The notes under the pieces are model-generated. The model saw nothing but the letters and a program-made list of their open reading frames with translations, searched no databases and was not told the DNA's origin. From the NCBI GenBank assembly GCA_017465905.1, contig JAFTVE010000045.1:1-64000 (forward strand): 64,000 nucleotides of DNA, written 5' to 3'. Source of the stretch: Bacteroidaceae bacterium. GTDB lineage: Bacteria > Bacteroidota > Bacteroidia > Bacteroidales > Bacteroidaceae. Made by a program: the position numbers and the translations under genes. Positions 41,533 through 48,831 of this stretch are shown here, piece after piece. Numbering within the stretch: position 1 is the first letter of the stretch; each line of letters begins with the position of its first letter.

Positions 41533-41551
41533 GTTTTTTTGATAAAGATAT

Positions 41552-41590
41552 GAGGAGGGTGTGCCATTTGGCACACCCTCCTCTTTATAA
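41552..41590. terminator. Bidirectional terminator between pepT and hsp20
   Basis: GAGGAGGGTGTGCCA (41552-41566) and TGGCACACCCTCCTC (41569-41583) form a 15-bp perfect stem, followed by TTTATAAT. Confidence 0.85.
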
Positions 41591-41596
41591 TCCTCC

Positions 41597-42067
41597 CTAC
41601 TCAATAGCGATGGTTTGATGTATTTGCGGCTTTTCCTCCGCATTCTTGCGTGGTAGCTTGATATGCAACACACCATGTTTCACCTTGGCTTTGATGTTGT
41701 TCTTGTCCACATCTTCGGGGAGGATGAGCGTCTGCTCGAATTTTGCGTATGAGAACTCGCGACGAAGATATTTGCATTCCTTCTCATCGCTGCATTCGCT
41801 TTTGCACTCCTTGTCCTTCTCCTTTTCGTCGCAGTTGCAACATTTTTCCATGGTGATAACAAGGTCGCCTGCTTCGTCGAGGTGGATATGGAAGTCATCT
41901 TTAGTCATGCCGGGAGCTGCGACTTGCACCTTGTACTCGTCTTTCTTCTCAATCACATTGATGGCGGGTGCTGTAGCTTTGGTACGGCCCATCCAGTTGG
42001 TGTCGAAAAAGTCGTTGAAGATACTCGGTACCCATTCTTGGCGGTACATTCTTTTCATTGGGGTCAT
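41597..42067 (-). CDS. Small heat shock protein, Hsp20 family, with cysteine-rich insert
   Basis: A 156-residue alpha-crystallin-type chaperone that holds unfolding proteins. The N-terminus (VPSIFNDFFDTNWM) is typical of Bacteroidota Hsp20. The alpha-crystallin domain runs about 32-142 (APAINVIEKKDEYKVQVAAPGMTKDDF, split from 33; HGVLHIKLPR at 131-140). The loop usually rich in Lys/Glu here contains six cysteines, C76, C77, C79, C88, C92 and C98, within a charged stretch (KCCNCDEKEKDKEC). This could bind a metal or act as a redox switch; that is inference. The first ATG (MTPMKRM) is used; a start three codons later is possible. There is no CIRCE-like inverted repeat in the 44 bases upstream. 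Confidence 0.92.
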   Translation of the reverse strand: MTPMKRMYRQEWVPSIFNDFFDTNWMGRTKATAPAINVIEKKDEYKVQVAAPGMTKDDFHIHLDEAGDLVITMEKCCNCDEKEKDKECKSECSDEKECKYLRREFSYAKFEQTLILPEDVDKNNIKAKVKHGVLHIKLPRKNAEEKPQIHQTIAIE

Positions 42068-42111
42068 AGTTGGATTAGTTTAATAGGTTAAACATATTGT
42101 CCCATTATAAT

Positions 42112-42155
42112 GCTAAAAGCCACCGATTGTTCGATGACAACCGGTGGCTTTTAGC
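42112..42155 (-). terminator. Terminator of the S9 peptidase gene
   Basis: GCTAAAAGCCACCG (42112-42125) pairs with CGGTGGCTTTTAGC (42142-42155). On the minus strand an AT-rich tail without a long T-run follows. Confidence 0.65.
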
Positions 42156-42173
42156 AATTATTAGATTAGATTC

Positions 42174-44411
42174 TTACTTCACCTCATTCCAACTGGGGGG
42201 ATTGACGCCAAGCAGGTGACGCACGAAGAAGTCGTAGCGCTTGTGCTCGCCGAAGGCCTCGCCCATGGTGTGGCGTTGGCCGGGGAGGAATACAAACTCA
42301 AAGTCCTTGTCGGCCTTGATGAGTGCATTCACGACTTGCATCGTAGAGGCGGGGTCTACATTGTCGTCCATCTCGCCCACGACAAGCATCAGCGGTCGGC
42401 TCAGCAAGTGCGCATTCTCCACATTGCTGCCCTCCTTGTACTGGTCACCCACGGGGTAGCCCAGCCACTGCTCGTTCCACCAAATCTTGTCCATGCGGTT
42501 GTCGTGGCATCCGCAAGCTGAGTAGGCAGCTTTGTAGAAGTCGGGGTGGAAGAGTACGGCAGTCATAGCCTCCTGGCCGCCAGCCGAGCAGCCGTAGATG
42601 CCTACGCGGTCTATATCCATGTAAGGATATTTCTCTGCAGCGGCACGTATCCAACTGATATGGTCGGGCAGACCGGCATCCTTGAGGTTCTTGTAGCATA
42701 CGTTCTCGAATTCGCGTGAACGGAACGAGGTGCCCATACCGTCAACAAAGACTACGATGAAGCCAAGCTCGGCAATCGAACTCATATAATAATGGTGAGC
42801 GGTGAAAGCCTTGGGCACGTAGTGGTCGCCGGGACCTTGGTAGATATACTCAAGGATGGGGTATTTCTTGTTGGGGTCGAAGTTTGACGGGCGGATGATG
42901 AGTCCCCACATATCGGTCTTGCCGTCGCGGCCCTTGGCGGCAAACACCTCAGGTGCACGCCATCCTTCAGCTTCGAGGCGGCTGATGTCGGCAGTCTCAA
43001 GAGGCATCACGGCACTGCCATCCTCGGCATTGCGGAGTACGGCTACAGGAGCATCGTTGGCGGTAGAGTATACATCTACCAGGTACTGCATGTCGCGTGA
43101 GAACCATGCCTTATGGGTGCCACGCTCAGGGGTGAGGTCGGTGAGCCCGTTGCCATCGAAGCCTACACGGTAGTAGCGGATGTGGTAGGGGTCTTCGTCG
43201 GTTTGCACGCCGTTGGCAGAGAAGTAAATCTGCTCGTTCTCCTCGTCGATACGGATGATGTCGCGCACGTACCATTCACCCTTGGTAATCTGATGAGTGG
43301 GCTTGCCTGTGGTGCGGTCGTACATGTAGAGGTGGTTCCAGTTGTCGCGCTCGCTCGACCAGATGATACGCTTGCCGTCCTTCAGGTGATGGCGATAGAT
43401 GCGTGAGTAGTTTACATACTTGTCGCTGCTCTCCTCGATGATGGGGCGCACGGTGCCGTCTTCGGCCGAAACCTCCAATATGCGGTAGTTCTGATGGCCA
43501 CGCTCGTTGTACTCGAAGGTGATGCTACGGCTATCTTTATCCCACGAGGGGTGGCTGATGTAGTACTGGTGATTGAAGAGCTCGGTAGAGGGAATGATGG
43601 CACGGCCAGTCTCCACTTCATAGATGCAGGGAACCTTGAAGGGAAGCTCATCGCCGGGCTTGGCATACTCCTGCTTGTGGAGCTTGGGTTGCAGCTGATC
43701 GGCCGGTGAGGATTCTACATAGTATACGTAGCGCTTCTCGGTGGGGCGTATCTTGCACGATACCACTTTGCGGCTGTCGGGGCTCCACTGTATGTAGGCC
43801 GAGTAGTAGTTGGCCAGTGTGCCGTCGATGCTGAGCTGGCGCTCGCGGCCTGTCGCGCGCTCGCGTACATATATATTATGGTTCTTGATGTAGGCGATAT
43901 ACTTGCCGTCGGGTGAGGTGACGGGAGCTGCTTCCAACTCATCGTCGCGCTCCATCCAGTGACGCTGGCGTCCTTGGCGTTGCTGCAGGGCACCGTCATC
44001 GGTGAGCTGGTTCTTGCGGATGTTGTATGTCCAGCGATGTCCGTTGGTCTGGAAATGGATAACGTCGAGCTTCTCTTCTACCGTGAGTCGGTCGAGGTGG
44101 AGCGCATTGGCGCGATAGTCACGCTTGGTTGCCTCCTTGAGCGCTTTGGCCAGCTTGTCGTGGTTGAAGAGCTCGGTGCGTTTCTGTTTCTCGGCATTCA
44201 CGAGAGCGTAGATGCGTCCGTCGGGAGTGTTGCGCACATACCAGAAGTTGTGGGTAGCACCAATCCAGCTGGGCTGTACATTGTCGTAATACACTTTGCC
44301 TGAATACTTGGCCCTTTGTGCAAAGGCTCGCTTGTAGTCCTCCACAGTGCCTTGTGCCATTAAAGTGCTGCTAAGGCAAGCGAGGAGCATGAGTGAAAGT
44401 AGCTTTTTCAT
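42174..44411 (-). CDS. Dipeptidyl peptidase IV-like S9 serine peptidase, exported
   Basis: A 745-residue protein with a signal peptide (LLSLMLLACLSSTLMAQ). Residues about 100-480 form a DPPIV N-terminal beta-propeller (AAPVTSPDGKYIAYIKNHNIYV; YIQWSPDSRKVV). The C-terminal alpha/beta hydrolase has the nucleophile in IYGCSAGGQEA (about residue 611), the aspartate in GEMDDNVDP and the histidine in GQRHTMGE. Such enzymes release Xaa-Pro dipeptides or similar from peptides in the periplasm. Near the nucleophile the family usually has GxSYGG; here it is GCSAGG, as in several Bacteroidota paralogues. It is monocistronic, read away from a repeat-rich spacer. Confidence 0.9.
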   Translation of the reverse strand: MKKLLSLMLLACLSSTLMAQGTVEDYKRAFAQRAKYSGKVYYDNVQPSWIGATHNFWYVRNTPDGRIYALVNAEKQKRTELFNHDKLAKALKEATKRDYRANALHLDRLTVEEKLDVIHFQTNGHRWTYNIRKNQLTDDGALQQRQGRQRHWMERDDELEAAPVTSPDGKYIAYIKNHNIYVRERATGRERQLSIDGTLANYYSAYIQWSPDSRKVVSCKIRPTEKRYVYYVESSPADQLQPKLHKQEYAKPGDELPFKVPCIYEVETGRAIIPSTELFNHQYYISHPSWDKDSRSITFEYNERGHQNYRILEVSAEDGTVRPIIEESSDKYVNYSRIYRHHLKDGKRIIWSSERDNWNHLYMYDRTTGKPTHQITKGEWYVRDIIRIDEENEQIYFSANGVQTDEDPYHIRYYRVGFDGNGLTDLTPERGTHKAWFSRDMQYLVDVYSTANDAPVAVLRNAEDGSAVMPLETADISRLEAEGWRAPEVFAAKGRDGKTDMWGLIIRPSNFDPNKKYPILEYIYQGPGDHYVPKAFTAHHYYMSSIAELGFIVVFVDGMGTSFRSREFENVCYKNLKDAGLPDHISWIRAAAEKYPYMDIDRVGIYGCSAGGQEAMTAVLFHPDFYKAAYSACGCHDNRMDKIWWNEQWLGYPVGDQYKEGSNVENAHLLSRPLMLVVGEMDDNVDPASTMQVVNALIKADKDFEFVFLPGQRHTMGEAFGEHKRYDFFVRHLLGVNPPSWNEVK

Positions 44412-44459
44412 TGTGGTTGTATATTGTTATTAATAGTTGTTGTCTTCTCTTGATGGTGG

Positions 44460-44552
44460 GTAGCTGGTAATTAACGGCTATTAAGGGCGGTTTGCGGCAA
44501 TTAGGGGGCCTAAACTCAAAACTCTCAACTCTCAACCCTAAACCCTAAATCC
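44460..44552. repeat. Short-repeat spacer between ansA and the S9 peptidase gene
   Basis: TTAACGGCTATTAAGGGCGG and CGGCAATTAGGGGG units are followed by AACTCAAAACTCTCAACTC and AACCCTAAACCCTAAATCCC. This is another AT/C-rich short-repeat cluster of the kind seen elsewhere between and inside genes here. It holds no gene. Confidence 0.6.
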
Positions 44553-44554
44553 CT

Positions 44555-45595
44555 CTACACACTAATCTCTCCAGCGATTGATTCTTTCATCTTGGCCCTG
44601 ATGGTGTCGGCCGAGAAACCTTGCCCCAGGAGATACATCAGCTTGGTGACCGCAGCTTCCACGGTAGAGTCGTGTCCGCTGATAATGCCGGCTTCGAGGA
44701 GCTGGCGTCCGGTCTCATACATGCGCATCTTCACACTGCCAGTGCTGCATTGGGTGATGTTTACGATAATCTTTCCCCTCTTGGTGGCCTCGGTGAGTGC
44801 CTCGGTAAGCCACGGGAAGCGTGGCGCATTGCCGCTGCCGAAGGTGCGGAAGATGATTCCCTTGAGCTCCGGGCTCCGCAACACCTGCTCCACAATGCCA
44901 GGCTGTATGCCGGGAAAGAGTGAGAAGATGAGGATATTGCTATCCATCTTATAGTGGGGGACGAGCTCGATGTCGGGATTGTAGGGTTTTATGAAATGGC
45001 GGTGATATTGGATCTCGATACCCGAATGGGCTAGGAGAGGGTAGTTGTTCGATTCGAAGGCATCGAAGTTCTCCGCACTGATCTTGGTGGTGCGGTTACC
45101 GCGCATGAGCTTCTCATGGAAGAATACGCATACTTCGGGGACGACAGGTGTCCCGTCGGGATTCTTGGCTGCCGCAATCTCAATCGCAGTCAAGAGGTTC
45201 TCCTTGCCATCGGTACGCAGGGCTCCTATCGGGAGCTGGCTGCCTGTGAGAATGACAGGCTTCATCAACCCTTCGAGCATGAAGCTGAGCGCCGATGCGG
45301 TGAAGGCCATTGTGTCGGTACCGTGCAGGATGACAAAGCCATCGTACCGCTCATAGTTGCTGTATATGATGCCTACGAGCTCGGCCCAGAAACTCGGACT
45401 CATGTCCGACGAGTCTATGGGCGGATTGAAGGCATAGGAGAATATATCCAGGTTGAACTGCCTGATTTCGGGCACGTGGCGTAGCAGGTGGTCGAAGTTG
45501 AAGCTCTCCAGAGCACCTGTGTCAGGGTTCTGTATCATACCGATTGTGCCGCCAGTGTATATCAGCAGGACAGATGCTTGGGTAGATGTGCTCAT
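44555..45595 (-). CDS. ansA: Type I (cytosolic) L-asparaginase
   Basis: A 346-residue enzyme that hydrolyses asparagine to aspartate and ammonia. The ATG at 45595 (MSTSTQASVLLIYTGGTIG) is preferred to a TTG two codons upstream. The first catalytic threonine lies in YTGGTIGM (about 13-20), the second in HGTDTMAF (about 91-98); LTGSQLPIGALRTDGKENL and the lysine-bearing middle follow. Absence of a signal peptide and the length fit the AnsA class. A consensus promoter lies just upstream at 45621-45652. It runs towards the S9 gene, with a repeat-filled spacer between. Confidence 0.93.
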   Translation of the reverse strand: MSTSTQASVLLIYTGGTIGMIQNPDTGALESFNFDHLLRHVPEIRQFNLDIFSYAFNPPIDSSDMSPSFWAELVGIIYSNYERYDGFVILHGTDTMAFTASALSFMLEGLMKPVILTGSQLPIGALRTDGKENLLTAIEIAAAKNPDGTPVVPEVCVFFHEKLMRGNRTTKISAENFDAFESNNYPLLAHSGIEIQYHRHFIKPYNPDIELVPHYKMDSNILIFSLFPGIQPGIVEQVLRSPELKGIIFRTFGSGNAPRFPWLTEALTEATKRGKIIVNITQCSTGSVKMRMYETGRQLLEAGIISGHDSTVEAAVTKLMYLLGQGFSADTIRAKMKESIAGEISV

Positions 45596-45620
45596 AGGCA
45601 AGGAATTGTATTTGTGGACG

Positions 45621-45652
45621 CGAAGTTAATGAAAAGATGCTTCATCTACAAA
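45621..45652 (-). promoter_or_regulatory. Promoter of ansA
   Basis: On the minus strand TTTG (45649-45652), a 20-base spacer and TAACTTCG (45621-45628). Confidence 0.65.
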
Positions 45653-45709
45653 AACAATTGGGCGAAATGCGCGTTACTCTATTAAGATTTTAAAATTTCT
45701 TGCGATTTG

Positions 45710-45741
45710 TTTGGCTGGTGATATAAAATAGTTTACTTTCG
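45710..45741 (+). promoter_or_regulatory. Promoter of the DUF308 gene
   Basis: TTTG (45710-45713), a 20-base spacer and TACTTTCG (45734-45741). Confidence 0.65.
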
Positions 45742-45776
45742 TACTATAAATAAAACAGATTCTAAAACATCGTGTT

Positions 45777-46325
45777 ATGAATATACAGATTGTCAGGAGC
45801 GTCAGTGTACTGCTTATAGGTGTGTTGTTTCTTGTGTTGGGCGACAGTGCCCTGAGTATACTCGTGATGGCAGTGGGTGCCCTGCTGATGATTCCCGGCA
45901 TGGTGTCGCTGATCTCCTATCTCCGCCACATGGAGCAGCACCGCATGTTCCCGTTGGCAGCCTTTGGCAGTTTCGTGCTGGGATTGTGGATGATGATATC
46001 GCCCACCTTCTTTGTCGGCTTCTTCATGTATGTGCTGGGCGGTGTGTTGGTAGCCTTGGGCATATACCAATTGGCAAGTCTCTCCGTGTCGAGTCGCATA
46101 TTGCCCGTGTCATGGCCGTTGTATGTCATGCCGGTACTTGTGCTGCTGTTGGGACTTTTCGTCCTGTTCAACCCCTTCGAAGCTGCCGCCCTTCCCTTTA
46201 TCCTGATAGGTATCGGATGTATTATCAGCGCCATCAACGACATCATTGCTGCATGGCGTACGGCCAAGCAGCGCAAAAGCGAGAAGCACGCCATAGAGAT
46301 TGTTGATGCCGAGGTGGTGGAGTGA
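45777..46325 (+). CDS. DUF308 (HdeD-like) membrane protein
   Basis: A 182-residue inner-membrane protein with six hydrophobic helices in three pairs (about 5-24, 27-46, 57-75, 80-100, 113-130, 137-155), the DUF308 repeat pattern with small-residue-rich helices (GVLFLVLGDSALSILVMAVG; GLFVLFNPFEAAALPFILIG). HdeD of E. coli is linked to acid resistance, but most members are uncharacterised. The C-terminal 25 residues are charged and cytoplasmic. It is monocistronic, with a consensus promoter and a hairpin downstream. It lies beside the MITE-like element, not in an operon with the ATPase that follows. Confidence 0.85.
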   Translation: MNIQIVRSVSVLLIGVLFLVLGDSALSILVMAVGALLMIPGMVSLISYLRHMEQHRMFPLAAFGSFVLGLWMMISPTFFVGFFMYVLGGVLVALGIYQLASLSVSSRILPVSWPLYVMPVLVLLLGLFVLFNPFEAAALPFILIGIGCIISAINDIIAAWRTAKQRKSEKHAIEIVDAEVVE

Positions 46326-46434
46326 GAGCCTTCCCCTGTATAAAACTCGTCAGTTTCTTGGAAAATCACACAGCCCTTTTCGCAAAAAGGCCTATTAGAT
46401 TCCTGGCGAACGGACTTCCCTTTTTTCAGAAAGG

Positions 46435-46470
46435 CCTATGCGTTTTTCCGCATAGGGCTACAAAATTTTT
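46435..46470 (+). terminator. Probable terminator after the DUF308 gene
   Basis: CCTATGCG (46435-46442) and CGCATAGG (46449-46456) flank a T-rich loop; an ACAAAATTTTTATTT tail follows. Another weaker hairpin (CCTTTTCGCAAAAAGG) lies at about 46375-46390. Confidence 0.5.
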
Positions 46471-46519
46471 ATTTCAGGCTTGCCATTCAATAAAACTGGT
46501 CAAAATAATCTCCTATATA

Positions 46520-46649
46520 TGGCGAAAGTTCATAAATCGGTTGGCTTTGGCATGAATGACATGGATTTTTGTACACTCCATGTCGCCGTACCTGTACAAA
46601 TTTACAAGTCCGTCCCTGCCATTGCCAACCGATTTATGAACTTTCGCCA
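46520..46649. repeat. 130-bp hairpin element with 26-bp perfect arms (MITE-like)
   Basis: TGGCGAAAGTTCATAAATCG and onward (46520-46545) is the exact reverse complement of 46624-46649. Pairing continues imperfectly inward (GGCATGAATGACATGGA against GGCAGGGACGGACTTGT, then TTTTTGTACA against ATTTGTACA). Flanking ATA on each side (46517-46519 and 46650-46652) could be a 3-bp target duplication. It encodes no protein. A miniature inverted-repeat transposable element or a large RNA hairpin are the options. Confidence 0.75.
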
Positions 46650-46667
46650 ATAGCAGAAGGCGAAAAT

Positions 46668-46747
46668 GGTGGAAAACGGCATTTTATTATATATAAATTC
46701 GGTGGAAAACGGCAAATATAACATTATGGAATTGGTGGAAAACGGCA
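46668..46747. repeat. Three direct repeats of GGTGGAAAACGGCA
   Basis: Exact copies at 46668-46681, 46701-46714 and 46734-46747 have a constant 33-base period, about three helical turns. A degenerate fourth copy (GGTGGGAAATA at 46766) overlaps the promoter. The set ends at the -33 element, suggesting a regulator array. Related repeats stand at 1399-1435. Confidence 0.85.
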
Positions 46748-46762
46748 TTTGGACTTAAAACA

Positions 46763-46794
46763 TTTGGTGGGAAATATAAAAAGCCTTATTTTTG
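46763..46794 (+). promoter_or_regulatory. Promoter of the AAA/DUF4143 ATPase gene
   Basis: TTTG (46763-46766), a 20-base spacer and TATTTTTG (46787-46794) are a full match to consensus, 17 bases before the start codon. Confidence 0.75.
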
Positions 46795-46811
46795 TATCAA
46801 AATCAAAGACT

Positions 46812-48158
46812 ATGGCAGAGGATATAATTCGTTTTAAGAGAAAGATGTATGACACTATGCTTAAGTGGAAACAAGAGCGTAATGGGGATACTGCATTACT
46901 TATTCAGGGAGCTCGTCGTGTTGGCAAATCAACTATTGCCGAGGAGTTTGCACGAAATGAGTATAAGTCATACATATTAATTGATTTTTCTAAAGTATCT
47001 AAAGACGTAATTGATTTATTTAATGATATATCCGACCTGAATTACCTTTTTATTAGGTTACAATTTATCTTTCAAGTAGAATTACATGAAAGAGAGTCCG
47101 TCATTATATTTGATGAGGTACAGTTGCAACCATTAGCAAGACAAGCAATCAAGCACCTTGTAAAGGACCATAGGTATGATTATATAGAAACAGGCTCTTT
47201 AATTTCTGTAAGATCTAAAAGTAAAAACATCATCATTCCAAGCGAAGAAACAAAGGTTGATATGTTTCCAATGGACTATGAGGAGTTCAGATGGGCATTG
47301 GGTGATACGGCGACCATACCGCTGTTGCGGAGTGCATTTGATAAAAAGATATCTCTTGGTGATGTTACTCATAGGAAACTTATGCGCGATTTCCGCTTAT
47401 ATATGCTTGTTGGTGGTATGCCTCAAGCTGTTGCTGCATACATTAAAACCAACAATTTTACTGCGGTGGATTTAGCTAAGCGAGACATTATTGCTTTGTA
47501 TGAGGAGGATTTCGGCAAGATTGATGATTCGGGACGAGCAAAGGCTATGTATGATGCTATACCAGCTCAATTAAGCAGGAATACATCTCGCTATCAAGTT
47601 GGAAATGCCATACCAGAAGAGAAAGTGGATAGAGTTATCAATATCGTAAAAGATATGGAGGATTCGATGACAACCAATATCGCATTTCATTCGGATGATC
47701 CAAATGTAGGTTTAGCTCTGACCAAGAATCCTGAGTATTTTAAGATGTATACTTCTGATACCGGTCTATTCGTTACACTAGCATTCAAGGATAGTGATAT
47801 AACGGAAAATATTATATACGAGAAATTACTCAGCGATAAACTAAGTACTAATCTTGGATATGTATATGAGAATATGATTGCCCAAATGTTAAGAGCAACT
47901 GGGAAGAATTTATTCTATCATACTATACCTTATGCAAATGGCAAGAAATACTATGAAATTGATTTTATCATCACCGAGAAGCATAAAATCTCTCCTGTTG
48001 AAGTTAAATCATCTGGATATAAGTCCCATAAATCATTGGATGAGTTTTGTACTAAGTTCTCAGATCGAATAATGAACAAATATGTGATTTACACAAAGGA
48101 TTACAAACGAGAAAATGGCGTAGATTACATACCTGTGTATATGACCATGTTCTTGTAA
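46812..48158 (+). CDS. AAA ATPase with DUF4143 / nuclease-like C-terminus
   Basis: A 448-residue protein. The ATG at 46812 is chosen because it lies right after the consensus promoter. The N-terminal AAA_14 domain has Walker A QGARRVGKST (32-41), Walker B SVIIFDEVQ (96-104) and a sensor-like IETGSLISV. The middle is helical. The C-terminal DUF4143 region has YYEIDFIITE and PVEVKSSGYKSHKSL (about 379-408), a D-(x)n-ExK pattern like PD-(D/E)XK nucleases. The family is widespread and uncharacterised, often called archaeal-type ATPase, and is suspected to be mobile or toxin-like. Codon use is much more AT-rich than its neighbours, which suggests horizontal transfer. Flanks: a repeat array and MITE-like hairpin upstream, a hairpin terminator downstream. 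Confidence 0.88.
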   Translation: MAEDIIRFKRKMYDTMLKWKQERNGDTALLIQGARRVGKSTIAEEFARNEYKSYILIDFSKVSKDVIDLFNDISDLNYLFIRLQFIFQVELHERESVIIFDEVQLQPLARQAIKHLVKDHRYDYIETGSLISVRSKSKNIIIPSEETKVDMFPMDYEEFRWALGDTATIPLLRSAFDKKISLGDVTHRKLMRDFRLYMLVGGMPQAVAAYIKTNNFTAVDLAKRDIIALYEEDFGKIDDSGRAKAMYDAIPAQLSRNTSRYQVGNAIPEEKVDRVINIVKDMEDSMTTNIAFHSDDPNVGLALTKNPEYFKMYTSDTGLFVTLAFKDSDITENIIYEKLLSDKLSTNLGYVYENMIAQMLRATGKNLFYHTIPYANGKKYYEIDFIITEKHKISPVEVKSSGYKSHKSLDEFCTKFSDRIMNKYVIYTKDYKRENGVDYIPVYMTMFL

Positions 48159-48311
48159 ATAAAGTCGGTTGAATAGCAATATGAAGCGTTAAAAAATACT
48201 GGGTAGAAAGATGTATCAGGATAAATCCCAACACATTTTCTACCTGACAAAATCTTAGGACTTATCGAATGTGCGGAAAACCAAGCTGTGGTTGTAGCGT
48301 GACAGAGAGGG

Positions 48312-48346
48312 AAAGGAATTATTCCTTTGGATTTTTTCATTTTTCG
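48312..48346 (+). terminator. Terminator of the AAA/DUF4143 gene
   Basis: AAAGGAA (48312-48318) and TTCCTTT (48322-48328) form a 7-bp stem, followed by GGATTTTTTCATTTTT. Confidence 0.65.
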
Positions 48347-48355
48347 GCAATTTAT

Positions 48356-48386
48356 TTTGTTCTTCTCTCGGCTTTCATTACCTTTG
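48356..48386 (+). promoter_or_regulatory. Consensus promoter 445 bases before the BspA-like gene
   Basis: TTTG (48356-48359), a 19-base spacer and TACCTTTG (48379-48386) match the consensus fully. The expected start is near 48390-48393, far from the next start codon at 48832. Confidence 0.8.
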
Positions 48387-48390
48387 TCCC

Positions 48391-48758
48391 ATGATTCATT
48401 GGCCCACAGTGGGCGAGTGGGTCACGACATGTTGAGAAAGGACGTTTACGGACGTTTGTCTTCTACGATCGAATCTCGCAAATTTGAACACAGAGAAGAT
48501 GCGGCAACGGAAGCGTCCACTTCGGGCGTTTATATCACCCTGTTCACAACCGAGAAATCTTCTTTTGTCATTCTGAAACGAAGTTCGCCGCCCGTAAGGG
48601 GCCAAAGGCAACGAAGTGAAGCATCTCGCAATTGTGCAATGGCAATGGTCGTTTATAAACCGCACGGCGTGGGCTAATGCGTTGCTTATCCTCTGTGGAG
48701 GCAATGCGAGAGCCTGATCGTGGGATAAGCGATTGTACAGAATCCCACGTCTTTTATT
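48391..48758 (+). ncRNA. Candidate structured leader or small RNA
   Basis: The stretch between the promoter and a terminator-like hairpin has no credible gene. Visible structures are CCCACAGTGGG (about 48403); GCGTTGC (48679-48685) with GCAATGC (48701-48707) closing an inner CTC-TGTG-GAG; and CGTGGGAT (48719-48726) with ATCCCACG (48742-48749) followed by TCTTTTATTTA. GCTTATCC (48684-48691) can instead pair with GGATAAGC (48723-48730), which would disrupt both of the latter stems. This alternation is typical of attenuators and riboswitches. I cannot assign it to a known RNA family. The region 48159-48831 holds only this, the promoter, a terminator and a repeat. Confidence 0.4.
48566..48630. 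repeat. TGTCATTCTGAA-type repeat fragments
   Basis: TGTCATTCTGAAACGAAG (48566-48583) and ACGAAGTGAAGCATCTCGCA (48611-48630) are parts of the same family as the inverted-repeat element at 55909-56001, here interrupted by a GC-rich 27-base stretch. Confidence 0.6.
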
Positions 48759-48831
48759 TAATAAGGTGTTGGCCGAGGTCCAGGGATTCTCATTGGTTAC
48801 AAAGGAAAAGAAACTATAAACTCTACGCAGT

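Noticed and set aside
48327-48677. A 116-codon plus-strand reading in the leader of the BspA-like gene
   Set aside because: It begins before the promoter at 48356-48386 and runs through repeat and hairpin sequence; composition and residues look non-coding.
48391-48758. tmRNA, RNase P RNA, 6S or SRP RNA in the structured region
   Set aside because: None of the conserved sequence signatures I know for tmRNA, RNase P or SRP RNA is present, and the length does not suit 6S RNA; left as an unassigned candidate.
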